This document shows positions 23,811 through 32,839 of a stretch of 64,000 nt of DNA, one piece after another. The notes beneath the pieces were generated by a model that saw only the letters and a list, made by a program, of their open reading frames with translations, searched no databases and was not told where the DNA came from. Source of the DNA: a virus. The position numbers and the translations under genes are program-made. Position 1 is the stretch's first letter. Each line of letters begins with the position of its first letter. The stretch lies in the IMG/VR virus record IMGVR_UViG_3300035703_000042, positions 31,021 to 95,020 of that record. One strand, given 5' to 3'.

Positions 23811-25026
23811 CCCAGGGGTAACGTTGCTGTATCTGACTAAATCTGTGAGGATCAGTTTTTTCTAAGTAATCACAAAATTTAAATATCCATCCGGAGTAGT
23901 GATCAGACATTTGTATTTTTTGTGAATGAAAATAATCAGCTAGGTAAAAAACATTTCCCCCTGGCATCGAGAGGTGCTTGTCTTTTTGTATTTCTTGTGC
24001 TGCTTGCATGTTTGAATGCAGTTCTTTCAGCAAACGATCTTCAAACTCTTGGCTGAAAAAATGACGATGATTGTGATTTATCACCGATTGGCATTTTTCG
24101 ATTAATCTTTCAAATTCGCTGTCGCTCAACGAGCATATTTTTTCTATTTCTCTGACTATCATCGAAAGACGTCGCTGGTGGTCAATTTCAAAATCGTAGT
24201 CTTCGTTCCACACCTGGGAAAAGGTTTGGAACCCATAATTTTTTAAATATTCAAGGGAACCTGTGCCAGCTACAACAAAAAAAGGTTGGCGCATCACCAT
24301 TGGTTTAAAAACCTTTTCTGTCAGGTGTATTTTATCGCAGTCAAACAAGGTTTCGGCCACGATCTGTATGCTGCCGAGGTTGACGTCTTGGGCAATGATT
24401 TTAGCACTATAGGTGCTGTCTACGTCGGAAAAATCACGATTCCAGTTGTAATATACCTGCTCTTTTAATTTGAAAAGCTGTTGCACTAATTGACTTCGGT
24501 ATTGACGTGTTCCGGTATGATCCCGGGAATACAGCATGAATCGTCTTTCTGGATGCCGTGTGGCGTGAATATCAGCGTGCCATTTCCAGTGACGGAACCA
24601 GTCTCGGGCAATCAGTCCATGCCAAAAATAGTAGCAGTCTACAAATCCTTGATCTTTGATTAATTGTATATCTGTGCTGTTGATTTCGCTGTGACAGAAA
24701 ATGGGCCAAGTAGTTCCGTGGGCAATCACACATAACATCTGTTCAGGACTTACATGGTCCCACATGCTGTGTTTTTTTGATCCTGTGTACCAATTTTTAT
24801 AAGTAATCAGCGCATCGGCAAAAAAAGGTTCTTGGTCGTGCATTATCGTAATGTCTCCGCAGAGATACTCGACACGATTTTCGTGATATCTTTTTTCGTC
24901 GTAGTACGGCATGAGATCGCACAGATTTTTAGATCCGTGAGTTTGGAAGGTCCAGATCATGCCACGGGTTTTGTCCCATCCATAGTGGGAATCAAAAAAG
25001 CTGTAAAAATTATCAACGGAGAACAT
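23797..25026 (-). CDS. Glycosyltransferase-like protein, 409 aa
   Basis: The central signature IHLTEKVFKPMVMRQPFFVV followed by LKNYGFQTFSQVW matches the C-terminal half of the plus-strand protein at 19861, so the two are distant paralogues of an exostosin-like phage family. The N-terminal half contains FLYSRDHTGTRQ-type and YNWNRDFSD motifs of the same group. A role in adding sugars to virion or host surface is inferred from the family and from the nucleotide-sugar dehydrogenase gene next door. Confidence 0.65.
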   Translation of the reverse strand: MFSVDNFYSFFDSHYGWDKTRGMIWTFQTHGSKNLCDLMPYYDEKRYHENRVEYLCGDITIMHDQEPFFADALITYKNWYTGSKKHSMWDHVSPEQMLCVIAHGTTWPIFCHSEINSTDIQLIKDQGFVDCYYFWHGLIARDWFRHWKWHADIHATRHPERRFMLYSRDHTGTRQYRSQLVQQLFKLKEQVYYNWNRDFSDVDSTYSAKIIAQDVNLGSIQIVAETLFDCDKIHLTEKVFKPMVMRQPFFVVAGTGSLEYLKNYGFQTFSQVWNEDYDFEIDHQRRLSMIVREIEKICSLSDSEFERLIEKCQSVINHNHRHFFSQEFEDRLLKELHSNMQAAQEIQKDKHLSMPGGNVFYLADYFHSQKIQMSDHYSGWIFKFCDYLEKTDPHRFSQIQQRYPWVKDF

Positions 25027-25028
25027 GA

Positions 25029-26270
25029 ATGAATATAGGATTTATTGGATTGGGCAAACTGGGCCTCGACTGTGCCGAAGTGTTTGCAGAGAAGCACACT
25101 GTGCGCGGCTACGATATTTACCCACGGGCCAGTGACTCGGTCAAAGTCTGCTCGATCGAAGAGACTGTGAACGAAAGTGAGTGGATCTTTATCGCTGTGC
25201 CTACCCCACACGAAGAAGGCTACGATGGATCGGTGCCCAGCAGTCACATGACACCCAAGGATTTTGGTCACGATGCAGTGAAACAGAGCCTGGAGGCAGT
25301 GAACGCACATGCTCGCTCGCCCAAGAAAATCGTGTTGATTTCCACAGTGTTGCCAGGAACCACACGCCGGCATTTTATCCCTTTGCTGGACAAACAGCAC
25401 CAGTTCCTTTACAATCCCTATCTCATCGCCATGGGATCGGTGAAGTGGGACATGGTCAACCCCGAGATGGTCATGATCGGCACTGAGGACGGCAATCCCA
25501 ATGCTCTCGCAGGCGAGCTGATTGATCTCTACAAAACCATCATGAAAAATGATCCCAGATATGAGATTGGCACCTGGGACGAGTGCGAAGCCATCAAGAT
25601 TTTCTACAACACATTCATTTCCGCCAAAGTGGGTCTGGTCAACATGATCCAGGATTTTGCCATGCGCATCGGCAACATCAACGTGGATGTGGTCACCAAC
25701 GCCCTGGCCAAGTCGACCATGCGCATCATGGGGCCCAAGTACATGACCGCGGGCATGGGTGATGCTGGTGCTTGCCATCCCCGAGACAACATCGCCCTGC
25801 GTTGGTTGGCCGAAGAATATGACATCGGCTACGATCTCTTTGACACAGTGATGCATGCTCGTGAAATCCAGGCCAAAAATCTAGCCCTGTTCCTGGTCAA
25901 GCACGCCCAAGAGCGTGGTCTGCCGGTGGTCATCCACGGCAAAGCCTACAAGCCCGATGTGCCTTACTGTATCGGATCTTACTCCACCCTGGTAGGCCAC
26001 TATGTCAAAGAAGCCGGATTGCCAGTGGTCTATGTCGATCCCTTGGCCGATGACAGTGCCGAAGTGGTCGAAACATTTGATCAACCTGCAGTGTTCCTGT
26101 GGGCGCACAACCGCAAGATCACCTACGAATACACCGGTGAGCAAGCAGACACACAACCTTACTGTGCATTCAAACCTGGCTCTGTCATCGTTGATCCCTG
26201 GCGTAAACTGGAATCGCACGACGGAATCGAGGTCATACATTATGGCAACACCCGGATTCAGGCAGTATAG
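25029..26270 (+). CDS. UDP-glucose/GDP-mannose 6-dehydrogenase family protein
   Basis: 413 residues. The N-terminal Rossmann fold begins NIGFIGLGKLGLDCAEVF; STVLPGTTR and AEIKIFYNTF-like segments follow; the catalytic cysteine sits in GAGCHPRDN near residue 252; a C-terminal domain has HGKAYKPDVPY. Members oxidise nucleotide sugars to uronic acids in two NAD-dependent steps. Product could feed capsule-like or virion glycans. AGGAG-like GGAG precedes the ATG. Confidence 0.88.
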   Translation: MNIGFIGLGKLGLDCAEVFAEKHTVRGYDIYPRASDSVKVCSIEETVNESEWIFIAVPTPHEEGYDGSVPSSHMTPKDFGHDAVKQSLEAVNAHARSPKKIVLISTVLPGTTRRHFIPLLDKQHQFLYNPYLIAMGSVKWDMVNPEMVMIGTEDGNPNALAGELIDLYKTIMKNDPRYEIGTWDECEAIKIFYNTFISAKVGLVNMIQDFAMRIGNINVDVVTNALAKSTMRIMGPKYMTAGMGDAGACHPRDNIALRWLAEEYDIGYDLFDTVMHAREIQAKNLALFLVKHAQERGLPVVIHGKAYKPDVPYCIGSYSTLVGHYVKEAGLPVVYVDPLADDSAEVVETFDQPAVFLWAHNRKITYEYTGEQADTQPYCAFKPGSVIVDPWRKLESHDGIEVIHYGNTRIQAV

Positions 26271-26760
26271 TATCGCTCGATTCTGGGATGACGAGTTCAA
26301 GAGTCTCCCTTATCGATTTGAGCCATTCAACGATCCTATGACCATGGCCCGGTGGCAAACACTGGGCTACATGGGCAACTACTGTGGTGCCTTGGCTGAC
26401 ATGAAAGGTCCACAGCCGTCTTGGAATACCAGGTTCGTTGAATACTACACAGCTTTGGGGTGGAAGGATATTGGCACCGCTTACTATCGCATGGGTGCCA
26501 ATACTGTGATGCCCGAGCACGTGGACACTTATCGACGCTACATCGAATTGTTTGGGCTCGAAGGTCAGGCATCGTCGATCCGGCGTGCCTTGATTTTCCT
26601 TGAAGATTGGCAGCCTGGGCACTACCTCCATGTCTGCGATCATGGCATAGTAAACTGGCGTGCCGGCGATGTAGTTGAATGGACACACGATGCTCCTCAT
26701 TCAGCTGCCAACATCGGTGCCGTAGATAGATACACTTTACAGATCACAGGACACATTTGA
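26242..26760 (+). CDS. Double-stranded beta-helix (2OG-Fe(II) oxygenase or cupin-like) protein
   Basis: ATG 26242 lies inside the end of the dehydrogenase gene (29-base overlap). The 172-residue product has MPEHVDTYRRY (H-x-D metal pair), RALIFLEDWQPGHYL, WRAGDVVEW and a distal His in DAPHSAANIG with a following Arg (RYTLQITGH): the ligand order of aspartyl/prolyl hydroxylase-like oxygenases. Substrate unknown. Its stop overlaps the next TTG start. Confidence 0.7.
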   Translation: MATPGFRQYSIARFWDDEFKSLPYRFEPFNDPMTMARWQTLGYMGNYCGALADMKGPQPSWNTRFVEYYTALGWKDIGTAYYRMGANTVMPEHVDTYRRYIELFGLEGQASSIRRALIFLEDWQPGHYLHVCDHGIVNWRAGDVVEWTHDAPHSAANIGAVDRYTLQITGHI

Positions 26761-27686
26761 AGATACACAGCTACAACGAATGGAGCCAACTGCGAGAGAT
26801 CGTGGTAGGTTCAGCTTCGGGCGCTAATTGGCCCTCCAGCGACCCAGTGTTTGCTCTCGAGAGCGAAAAGACCACCTGGAAAGAAACACCGGTACCTGCG
26901 GGCGCTGTGCCCCAGTGGATCATCGATGAAAGCAACGAAGACCTTGAAGATCTCTGCGGTATACTGCGCACCGCCGGGGTCACTGTGCATCGTCCTCGCG
27001 CCAACGATTTCGTAGCCACCGAAGGCATGTACAACTACTGCCCCAGAGATCGATTGTTGATTGCCGGAGATCGCATCATCAATCCGGCCATGATGTATCC
27101 GTGCCGGGATCAGGAAATCGATTATCTAGACTTTGTTACCGAAGGCAACACGGTGGTGTCCATGCCCCGAGGTCACGGCATGATCTTGGATGCAGCCAAT
27201 GTGGCTCGATTGGGCGACACTTGGCTGTTTTTAGAAAGTTCTTCAGGAAACCAGGCCGCTGCCGAATGGCTGGGCCAACAGCTTGACAATGTCAATGACA
27301 ATGTCAAAGTCGAGGTATGCAACTTTTATGCCGGTGTACATATCGACAGCACTGTGGTTCCTTTGCGCGAAGGAGTGGTCATGCTCAATGCTGCTCGTGT
27401 ATCGCCAGAAACTGTGCCCAAGTGCCTAAAAAACTGGCACAAGATCTGGATCGAGGACTGTGTGCCTATTTCTTTCCACGAGTATCCTTATGCCAGCAAA
27501 TGGATTGGCATGAATACCTTGAGCATAGATAGCCGCACTGTGATCGTGGATCGCAATCAACCTGAAATAATTAAAACATTAGAGGCGTATAGATTTACTG
27601 TGATACCTGCACAGCTCAGGCACAGTCGTACTCTTGGTGGTGGGTTCCACTGCGTGACCTTGGACACGTGGAGACAAGATGATTGA
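26757..27686 (+). CDS. Amidinotransferase-family protein
   Basis: TTG start overlapping the previous stop (TTGA). The 309-residue protein begins like glycine amidinotransferases (YNEWSQLREIVVG), has CPRDRLL, the GHGMI and VHIDSTVVPL catalytic segment (Asp-His region), and a C-terminal GGGFHCVTLD with the likely nucleophilic cysteine. The family moves amidino groups or deiminates guanidino compounds. In a phage it may modify arginine or a polyamine; the substrate is open. Confidence 0.85.
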   Translation: MKIHSYNEWSQLREIVVGSASGANWPSSDPVFALESEKTTWKETPVPAGAVPQWIIDESNEDLEDLCGILRTAGVTVHRPRANDFVATEGMYNYCPRDRLLIAGDRIINPAMMYPCRDQEIDYLDFVTEGNTVVSMPRGHGMILDAANVARLGDTWLFLESSSGNQAAAEWLGQQLDNVNDNVKVEVCNFYAGVHIDSTVVPLREGVVMLNAARVSPETVPKCLKNWHKIWIEDCVPISFHEYPYASKWIGMNTLSIDSRTVIVDRNQPEIIKTLEAYRFTVIPAQLRHSRTLGGGFHCVTLDTWRQDD

Positions 27687-28749
27687 GATACAGTCGCTAG
27701 CAACCAGTCTCGAGCAACAGATACGCGATGCTGTAGATCGCAACATGCAGACCTATGTGGAAAAAGAAATTCAGCGTTTGGTGTTGGATCCTGCCTGGAT
27801 GGAAAAAATGCAGGCCGTCGTGAACCAGTCTTTTATCCGCCGCTTCCATGAAAAACTCAGTGTGGTCGATGTCGGTGATCTGATCAGACAGGAACTGGAC
27901 TCGTCCATTGACCGCTTCCGCGCCCGACTCACTGCTGAATTCAAAACCACAGGCATGGTCGATGCGGCCAGCGACACACAACTGGTGATCGAAGATGCAG
28001 TGACTACCATAAACAACAGCCTGGCCGTGAAAGATTTGGCCGTGGCCATTGACGGATCTGTGGGCGGTACACTCACAGTCAACAATCTCTGTGTACGTGG
28101 TTCTGTAAACACTGACAATCGATCATGGCGCGAGATCGAAGAGTCGGCCGCCGATCGCGCCATTGCGCGTATCACTGAACAATGGCGTTCGCAGATCGTG
28201 GCAGACGTGGTCGGTATCATACAATCGGGCAGCGACTTTGAATTCCGACAAATCAACGTCAATGGACATCCGGTGTTTACCGAATCGGGCCTGTCCGGCC
28301 ACATACGAGAAAGCAGCCTGGAAAAACTGGGCACCTTGCGTGATCTCACTGTGAGCGGGCATGTGGAGCTCAATGATACCATGACCGTGAATCGACGCAG
28401 AGTGGGTATCAACACACGCGACCCAGAAATGGCTCTGTCGGTCTGGGACGAAGAAGTCAGCCTGGTGGCTGGAAAGATCAGCCAGAACACTGCGTTCATG
28501 GGCACCAATCGTCGCAGTGCCTTGCACCTAGGGGTGAATCGTACTGCACAGATCGAGATCGACGAAGAAGGCATCACCACCGTCAAGCAACTGAAAGTGG
28601 GGAGGTTCAGGATCGGGCATGAGGATCAAGTACCGGGCTATCAAGGCACACGCGGCGACATAGTATTCAACAGCGATCCTAAACCCAACACTGCTTTTGC
28701 TTGGATCTGCTTGGGCGGATTCAAATGGCAAGCAGTGAAAGGTCTGTGA
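27679..28749 (+). CDS. Tail-fibre-like virion protein
   Basis: 356 residues: an N-terminal helical part with coiled-coil character, then short beta repeats (VKDLAVAIDGSVGGTLTV, TVSGHVELNDTMTVNRRRVG, INTRDPEMALSVWDEEV) and a C-terminal GTRGDIVFNSDP ... WICLGGFKW module seen at the ends of phage fibres and baseplate wedge proteins. The 'this is a mature trimer' inference rests on pattern only. It overlaps genes on both sides. Confidence 0.75.
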   Translation: MIEIQSLATSLEQQIRDAVDRNMQTYVEKEIQRLVLDPAWMEKMQAVVNQSFIRRFHEKLSVVDVGDLIRQELDSSIDRFRARLTAEFKTTGMVDAASDTQLVIEDAVTTINNSLAVKDLAVAIDGSVGGTLTVNNLCVRGSVNTDNRSWREIEESAADRAIARITEQWRSQIVADVVGIIQSGSDFEFRQINVNGHPVFTESGLSGHIRESSLEKLGTLRDLTVSGHVELNDTMTVNRRRVGINTRDPEMALSVWDEEVSLVAGKISQNTAFMGTNRRSALHLGVNRTAQIEIDEEGITTVKQLKVGRFRIGHEDQVPGYQGTRGDIVFNSDPKPNTAFAWICLGGFKWQAVKGL

Positions 28750-29303
28750 TGCGTATAAATTGGATATTCGCTGACGGCTATCATCTTGACCCTGGGCGCG
28801 ATCCAGATCAAATCAAAAGCATCGGACCGGCCTGGGGCAGTTGGCGCACTTGGCGTAGTTGCGGCACCGACAATGTGATTTGTCATGATTTTGGAAAAGC
28901 TCGAGAGCTGGTGTCTCGAGCTTTTCATGCTGTCTGCAATTTTTATGTACCTAACAAGCACTTTGCTGATCTTGGTAGACCCATTGGTGCTCGTTTATAC
29001 GAAGGAGAATTCAAGCATGATCTCGATCATCTCGAGGACATCGTGGCCATGCATCTTGTATCTACAACATCAGACATAGTGCTTTTGGTTGGCTTTGATT
29101 TGAAACCGATTCCTGTTGATTTGGATCAACACGGTTTGATCAAAATTAAAAATTACTACGGATTGGTTCGGAGTATCATCGCAGCCGATCCGGCAGTGCA
29201 ATGGGTTTTAGTTGATCATTCAAACAGTATCGATCCTGTGTTTGGAGATCTTCCCAATCTCACTTGCGATGAATTTGACAATGTGCTAAAGTTGCTAATC
29301 TGA
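28749..29303 (+). CDS. Hypothetical phage protein, 184 aa
   Basis: ATG 28749 overlaps the fibre stop by one base. It begins MRINWIFADGYHLDPGRDPD, has a GPAWGSWRTWRSCGTDNVIC segment and a hydrophobic core (DIVLLVGFDL). Similar short proteins follow fibre genes in aquatic phages. Function unknown. Confidence 0.7.
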   Translation: MRINWIFADGYHLDPGRDPDQIKSIGPAWGSWRTWRSCGTDNVICHDFGKARELVSRAFHAVCNFYVPNKHFADLGRPIGARLYEGEFKHDLDHLEDIVAMHLVSTTSDIVLLVGFDLKPIPVDLDQHGLIKIKNYYGLVRSIIAADPAVQWVLVDHSNSIDPVFGDLPNLTCDEFDNVLKLLI

Positions 29304-29325
29304 CAACTACAGATTGGTGACCGTT

Positions 29326-30402
29326 ATGTCTGTTCCGCGTGTGGGTTTCTGTTGCAAATGGCTCACTGACCCCGCAGAGTGCGGCGGTATGAAAGTAAAT
29401 GCTGCCAATCGTGAACTCAATGGACGTAGCACCACCATGCGCTGGTTGCGCGAGCATCGCGACCAAGCCGAGCAGCGACAGTGGGACATCATGAATCACA
29501 ACGCCGCTGCCGCACTGCGCATGGTCGAGACCGTGGGTGCCTTGCCCGAGACTTTGAGGATGGTTCGCTTAGGATCAGAAATGCTGCAAGGATATACCGA
29601 AGGAGACTGGCAAGCGTGGTGGCAACGCCGAGAAATCCAAGACCATTGCGAACGGATTTTTGCCCCCATTGGTGAAGCTGCACGACGCTTGGGTGTAAGG
29701 CTCAGCTTCCATCCTGGTCAGTTCTGTGTGCTGGCATCCGAGAGCGACGACATCGTAAATAGAAGCATAGAGGAGTTTGAATATCATGCAGATATGGCCA
29801 GGTGGATGGGGTATGGACGCGAGTTCCAGGACTTTAAAATCAACGTCCACATATCGGGTAGAAAAGGTCCAGCCGGTATCAAAAGCGTCCTTGGGCGTCT
29901 CTCACCAGAGGCGCGAAATTGTATCACCATCGAAAACGACGAAATGTCCTGGGGACTCGACGCCAGCCTCGAACTGGTCGACGATCTCGCTCTGGTGCTA
30001 GACATCCACCATCACTTCGTTAAAACCGGTGAGTATATTCGATCCTCGGATGACCGAATTAAACGTGTTCGAGACAGTTGGCGTGGACGTCGACCGGTTA
30101 TACACTATAGTCAGAGTCGAGAAGATGTGCTAGTAGGGCACGATCCTGACGTATTGCCAGACATGGAGTTGTTGCTAAGCCAAGGACATAAAAAGGCCCG
30201 TCTCCGTGCTCATTCAGACTTTATGTGGAATCAGGCCTGTAATCGATGGGCCATGGAACACTGGGAATGGGCCGACATACAAGTGGAGGCTAAGGGTAAA
30301 AATCTAGCACGGGACCAACTATTTCAATTCTGGAAAAATCTCAAAGAACCCATGACTACGATTCTTGAGACGAAAACAGATTCCTCGTCCGATATTCAGT
30401 AG
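29326..30402 (+). CDS. uvsE: UV damage endonuclease UvsE (UvdE family)
   Basis: I choose ATG 29326 (358 residues); TTG/GTG codons lie just upstream. The TIM-barrel repair enzyme motifs are visible: RVGFCCKW at the N-terminus, LSFHPGQFCVL, NVHISG, TIENDEMSWG, VLDIHHHF, and a final RLRAHSDFMW with metal-binding His/Glu/Asp. UvsE nicks DNA beside UV photoproducts. The 3' end overlaps the GIY-YIG gene on the other strand by 84 bases. Confidence 0.92.
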   Translation: MSVPRVGFCCKWLTDPAECGGMKVNAANRELNGRSTTMRWLREHRDQAEQRQWDIMNHNAAAALRMVETVGALPETLRMVRLGSEMLQGYTEGDWQAWWQRREIQDHCERIFAPIGEAARRLGVRLSFHPGQFCVLASESDDIVNRSIEEFEYHADMARWMGYGREFQDFKINVHISGRKGPAGIKSVLGRLSPEARNCITIENDEMSWGLDASLELVDDLALVLDIHHHFVKTGEYIRSSDDRIKRVRDSWRGRRPVIHYSQSREDVLVGHDPDVLPDMELLLSQGHKKARLRAHSDFMWNQACNRWAMEHWEWADIQVEAKGKNLARDQLFQFWKNLKEPMTTILETKTDSSSDIQ

Positions 30403-30954
30403 ATTACTAACATCAGTGACTGATTGGCCTTGGTTCATTAGATCTATGGCCTGTTTGAACTTGTTATAGTTTTTGGTATTTTTCCCGCGTAAGACAGCTA
30501 GCCGCCTTTCTTGAGTGCAAGGAATTTTTTGACCGTACATTGGATTTTTAGAACCTATTTTTGATTCTGACAGTTTTTTGCGCCATTGATCTGTTCTTGG
30601 AATTCCTCGAAGCTTGGCACTTCGTTTATTGAGAGTTAAGGTGTTTGGTTTCCATCCGATCTTAGACGGCGGTCTAGAATCTGCAACTATATTAGAGAGA
30701 TGGATCAGCCCAATATTTTCAATTAGTAACTTTTCATACTCGTAGGCTTCAACCTCTGTAGCAAAATGTTTTATGATTTCAACTATTACCTCTAGCCCAT
30801 CTTGATGTATTTTATTGATGATTCGATCTTTGTGAGGATTTTGATTACCATCTTTGAAGCAACTGTGTGTAAATGCTCTATTTCCCGATCCCTTGCCAAT
30901 ATAAAAAGGTGTATTTGATCTTGGATCTATTAATTGATAGACATAGTATTTCAT
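30319..30954 (-). CDS. GIY-YIG homing endonuclease
   Basis: ATG 30954 gives 211 residues beginning MKYYVYQLIDPR; the GIY-YIG core reads YYVYQL ... PFYIGKGSGNR, with the conserved Arg following and the catalytic Glu in YEYEKLLIENIG. A NUMOD3-type KNPMYGQK motif and a C-terminal helix-turn-helix (SVTDVSNLLNIGRGI) bind DNA. The gene is AT-rich and antisense to the end of uvsE, typical of a mobile free-standing homing endonuclease. Confidence 0.9.
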   Translation of the reverse strand: MKYYVYQLIDPRSNTPFYIGKGSGNRAFTHSCFKDGNQNPHKDRIINKIHQDGLEVIVEIIKHFATEVEAYEYEKLLIENIGLIHLSNIVADSRPPSKIGWKPNTLTLNKRSAKLRGIPRTDQWRKKLSESKIGSKNPMYGQKIPCTQERRLAVLRGKNTKNYNKFKQAIDLMNQGQSVTDVSNLLNIGRGICFRLKNRSHGFFEIFPELK

Positions 30955-30962
30955 AGCATTTT

Positions 30963-30968
30963 TATTTA
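30963..30968 (-). promoter_or_regulatory. Late promoter box before the GIY-YIG gene
   Basis: GATAAATA on the minus strand, 8 bases from the ATG at 30954. No Shine-Dalgarno is present. Confidence 0.45.
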
Positions 30969-30985
30969 TCACAACGGTATTAGAT

Positions 30986-31306
30986 ATGCACCATCTTCAA
31001 AAATTTCATGACATGATTGACAGTGTATTCCGACCAACCCTAGAATGGATCCGCAATGACTACCGCGTTTACCCTTTTCGTTTCTGTGTCGAAGTGGTGG
31101 CTTGGGCTCTCAGCATTGGTTGTAGCCTCGTCATGGCTATTACAGTACCTGAGCCCCCTTTACTCGCTCTATATCCTGCTTGGATACTCGGTTGCGGCCT
31201 TTATGCTTGGGCTGCTTGGGACCGCGGCAGTTTTGGCATGCTTGCCAATTATCTGCTGCTGGTCGCTATTGACACCACAGGACTGATTAGGTTGTTGATT
31301 TCTTAG
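30986..31306 (+). CDS. Small membrane protein, 106 aa
   Basis: After a short cytoplasmic start (LEWIRNDYRVYPFRF) come three membrane segments: FCVEVVAWALSIGCSLVMAI, PLLALYPAWILGCGLYAWAAW and MLANYLLLVAIDTTGLIRLLI. Proteins with this YPFRF...GCGLYAW pattern recur in aquatic T4-like phages and remain uncharacterised. It overlaps the convergent EF-hand gene by 20 bases. Confidence 0.75.
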   Translation: MHHLQKFHDMIDSVFRPTLEWIRNDYRVYPFRFCVEVVAWALSIGCSLVMAITVPEPPLLALYPAWILGCGLYAWAAWDRGSFGMLANYLLLVAIDTTGLIRLLIS

Positions 31307-31598
31307 CGGTAGAGCGTTTCACTGCAGCCTTGGCTTTGGTCGCTGCTTTTTTTGCACCGGCTTTTGCTTTTTCAACAACTACCTTGGCATCTTCGGCATC
31401 GACTTTGCCATCTTTGTTGACGTCAGCAGCTTCTTTGACCACTGCAGTCGTATTGTCCAACGCGGCCTTGACGTCGTTGAGGTCTACTTTGCCGTCAGCA
31501 TTGACGTCGGCGGATTTAACGCCTTTTTTGTGATTGGATGCCAGTACTACAGCGAGTGCAGCCACTAGTACGATGGCGATGATCAGTTCGATACTCAT
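31287..31598 (-). CDS. Membrane-anchored EF-hand/dockerin-like protein with histone H1-like tail
   Basis: 103 residues with AAGGAG upstream on the minus strand. An N-terminal membrane helix (IELIIAIVLVAALAVVLA) is followed by two calcium-loop repeats, DVNADGKVDLNDV and DVNKDGKVDAEDA, as in dockerin type I modules, and then a Lys/Ala-rich tail (KAKAGAKKAATKAKAAVKR) resembling histone H1 C-termini. Calcium binding is expected from loop residues; the tail could bind nucleic acid or acidic polymers. The combination is unusual. Confidence 0.8.
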   Translation of the reverse strand: MSIELIIAIVLVAALAVVLASNHKKGVKSADVNADGKVDLNDVKAALDNTTAVVKEAADVNKDGKVDAEDAKVVVEKAKAGAKKAATKAKAAVKRSTAKKSTT

Positions 31599-31619
31599 TG
31601 GTATTCTCCTTTGGAACTT

Positions 31620-31625
31620 TATTTA
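31620..31625 (-). promoter_or_regulatory. Late promoter box (TAAATA) for the EF-hand gene
   Basis: CTAAATAA on the minus strand, about 21 bases before the ATG at 31598, followed by a leader with AAGGAG. Confidence 0.6.
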
Positions 31626-31647
31626 GCCTTGGGACATTAACTACGCC

Positions 31648-31655
31648 TATAAGTA
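31648..31655 (+). promoter_or_regulatory. Late promoter box (TATAAGTA) before radical SAM gene 2
   Basis: TATAAGTA ends 8 bases before the ATG at 31664. No Shine-Dalgarno sequence. Confidence 0.45.
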
Positions 31656-31663
31656 CCATGTAA

Positions 31664-32791
31664 ATGTCAGGACTTGAAATGAGGATTTTGCCCGATAACT
31701 TTTGCAGATTGCCCTGGAACGGACTCGATGTTGGTCCACAAGGTGGATTCAAACCTTGCTGCAAATATCGCGAAGATATCGCGCAGGACCTCGACGGTTA
31801 TCTCCACAGTGAAAAACTAGATCTCCTGCGGCAGGAATTCCTGTCCGGTCAGCACCCTGCTGGATGTCAACGCTGTTGGGACGACGAAGCTGCGGGTATT
31901 CCCAGCAAACGCCAATTAGACAATGCCTATACTTTTGGCGGACAAGAAGTGGTGTTGGATGGTGTACGCACACTGAGCCTTCCGTTTGGAAACACCTGTA
32001 ATCTGGCCTGTGTTACCTGCGGAAGCCACAGCAGCAGTCGTTGGGTCACCGACGAACGGAAACTGCCCAATCGATTTGGACGCCAGATCTTTGGTCACAG
32101 CCAATTTTATCGAGATCCCGGGTTCCTGGATCGCATCGCTGGCCTCTGTGACGATGTCATACACATCGACATACCCGGCGGCGAACCCTTTTTCTCGGAT
32201 CGAGATCTACATCTGGGCTTCTTGCAACAGTTGAAGAATCCACACAATATCAAACTGCACTACACCACCAATGGCACCGTGTATCCTGATCCCGAGTTCT
32301 GGGCAGTCTGGAGTCGTTTCCGTGCCACGGATATACAGGTCAGCATAGATGGAGTGGGTGATCGTTTCGAATATATCAGGCATCCGGCCCAATGGCACGA
32401 AGTTGAGAAAAATCTTTTCCGATATCGAGATCAGGGCACTACACAGATATCCATCAGCCACACAGTGAGTTGGCTCAATGTCATGTACCTCGACGAGTTC
32501 GTTGGATGGTGCCAAACAAACTCCTTGCCTGAGCCCTATCTTGGTCCGGTAAGCCGTCCGGCCTATCTTGACGCTAGATGCTTGCCGTCAGCAGCCAAAT
32601 CACGGATAGCCCATCATCTCCGATCGAGTTCGCATGCCATGGTGCGGCAGTTTGCCGACTATCTCCTCCAAGACCTCGATCGGGACCTCTGGACACAGGC
32701 ACAGGACTGGGTGGCGGAACTGGATCGATTACGCGATCGGGACTGGCGCCAGACTTTTCCCGAACTCGAGCAGGTCATCCAAAATCCATAA
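31664..32791 (+). CDS. Radical SAM protein (2 of 5), SPASM/twitch type
   Basis: 375 residues. An N-terminal cysteine module (NFCRLPWNGLDV ... KPCCKY ... CQRCWDDE) of SPASM/twitch type precedes the radical SAM core CNLACVTCG near residue 111, a PGGEPFF SAM-binding motif and a VSIDGVGD segment that resembles sactisynthase-like enzymes. Related phage proteins are common but their substrates are unknown. A second, similarly built enzyme lies at 34966. ATG 31679 is an alternative start. Confidence 0.88.
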   Translation: MSGLEMRILPDNFCRLPWNGLDVGPQGGFKPCCKYREDIAQDLDGYLHSEKLDLLRQEFLSGQHPAGCQRCWDDEAAGIPSKRQLDNAYTFGGQEVVLDGVRTLSLPFGNTCNLACVTCGSHSSSRWVTDERKLPNRFGRQIFGHSQFYRDPGFLDRIAGLCDDVIHIDIPGGEPFFSDRDLHLGFLQQLKNPHNIKLHYTTNGTVYPDPEFWAVWSRFRATDIQVSIDGVGDRFEYIRHPAQWHEVEKNLFRYRDQGTTQISISHTVSWLNVMYLDEFVGWCQTNSLPEPYLGPVSRPAYLDARCLPSAAKSRIAHHLRSSSHAMVRQFADYLLQDLDRDLWTQAQDWVAELDRLRDRDWRQTFPELEQVIQNP

Positions 32792-32809
32792 AAACGGGTT
32801 AGAATTTTG

Positions 32810-32839
32810 TTGCGCTGCCACATAATTATCATATATACT
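32810..32839 (+). promoter_or_regulatory. Weak sigma70-like promoter
   Basis: TTGCGC (32810-32815), 18-bp spacer, TATACT (32834-32839). It precedes the gene at 32908 by about 70 bases of leader. Confidence 0.4.

Noticed and set aside
24957-25856. Minus-strand open frame opposite the nucleotide-sugar dehydrogenase
   Set aside because: The plus-strand enzyme is clear; the other frame is His-rich noise without a start signal.
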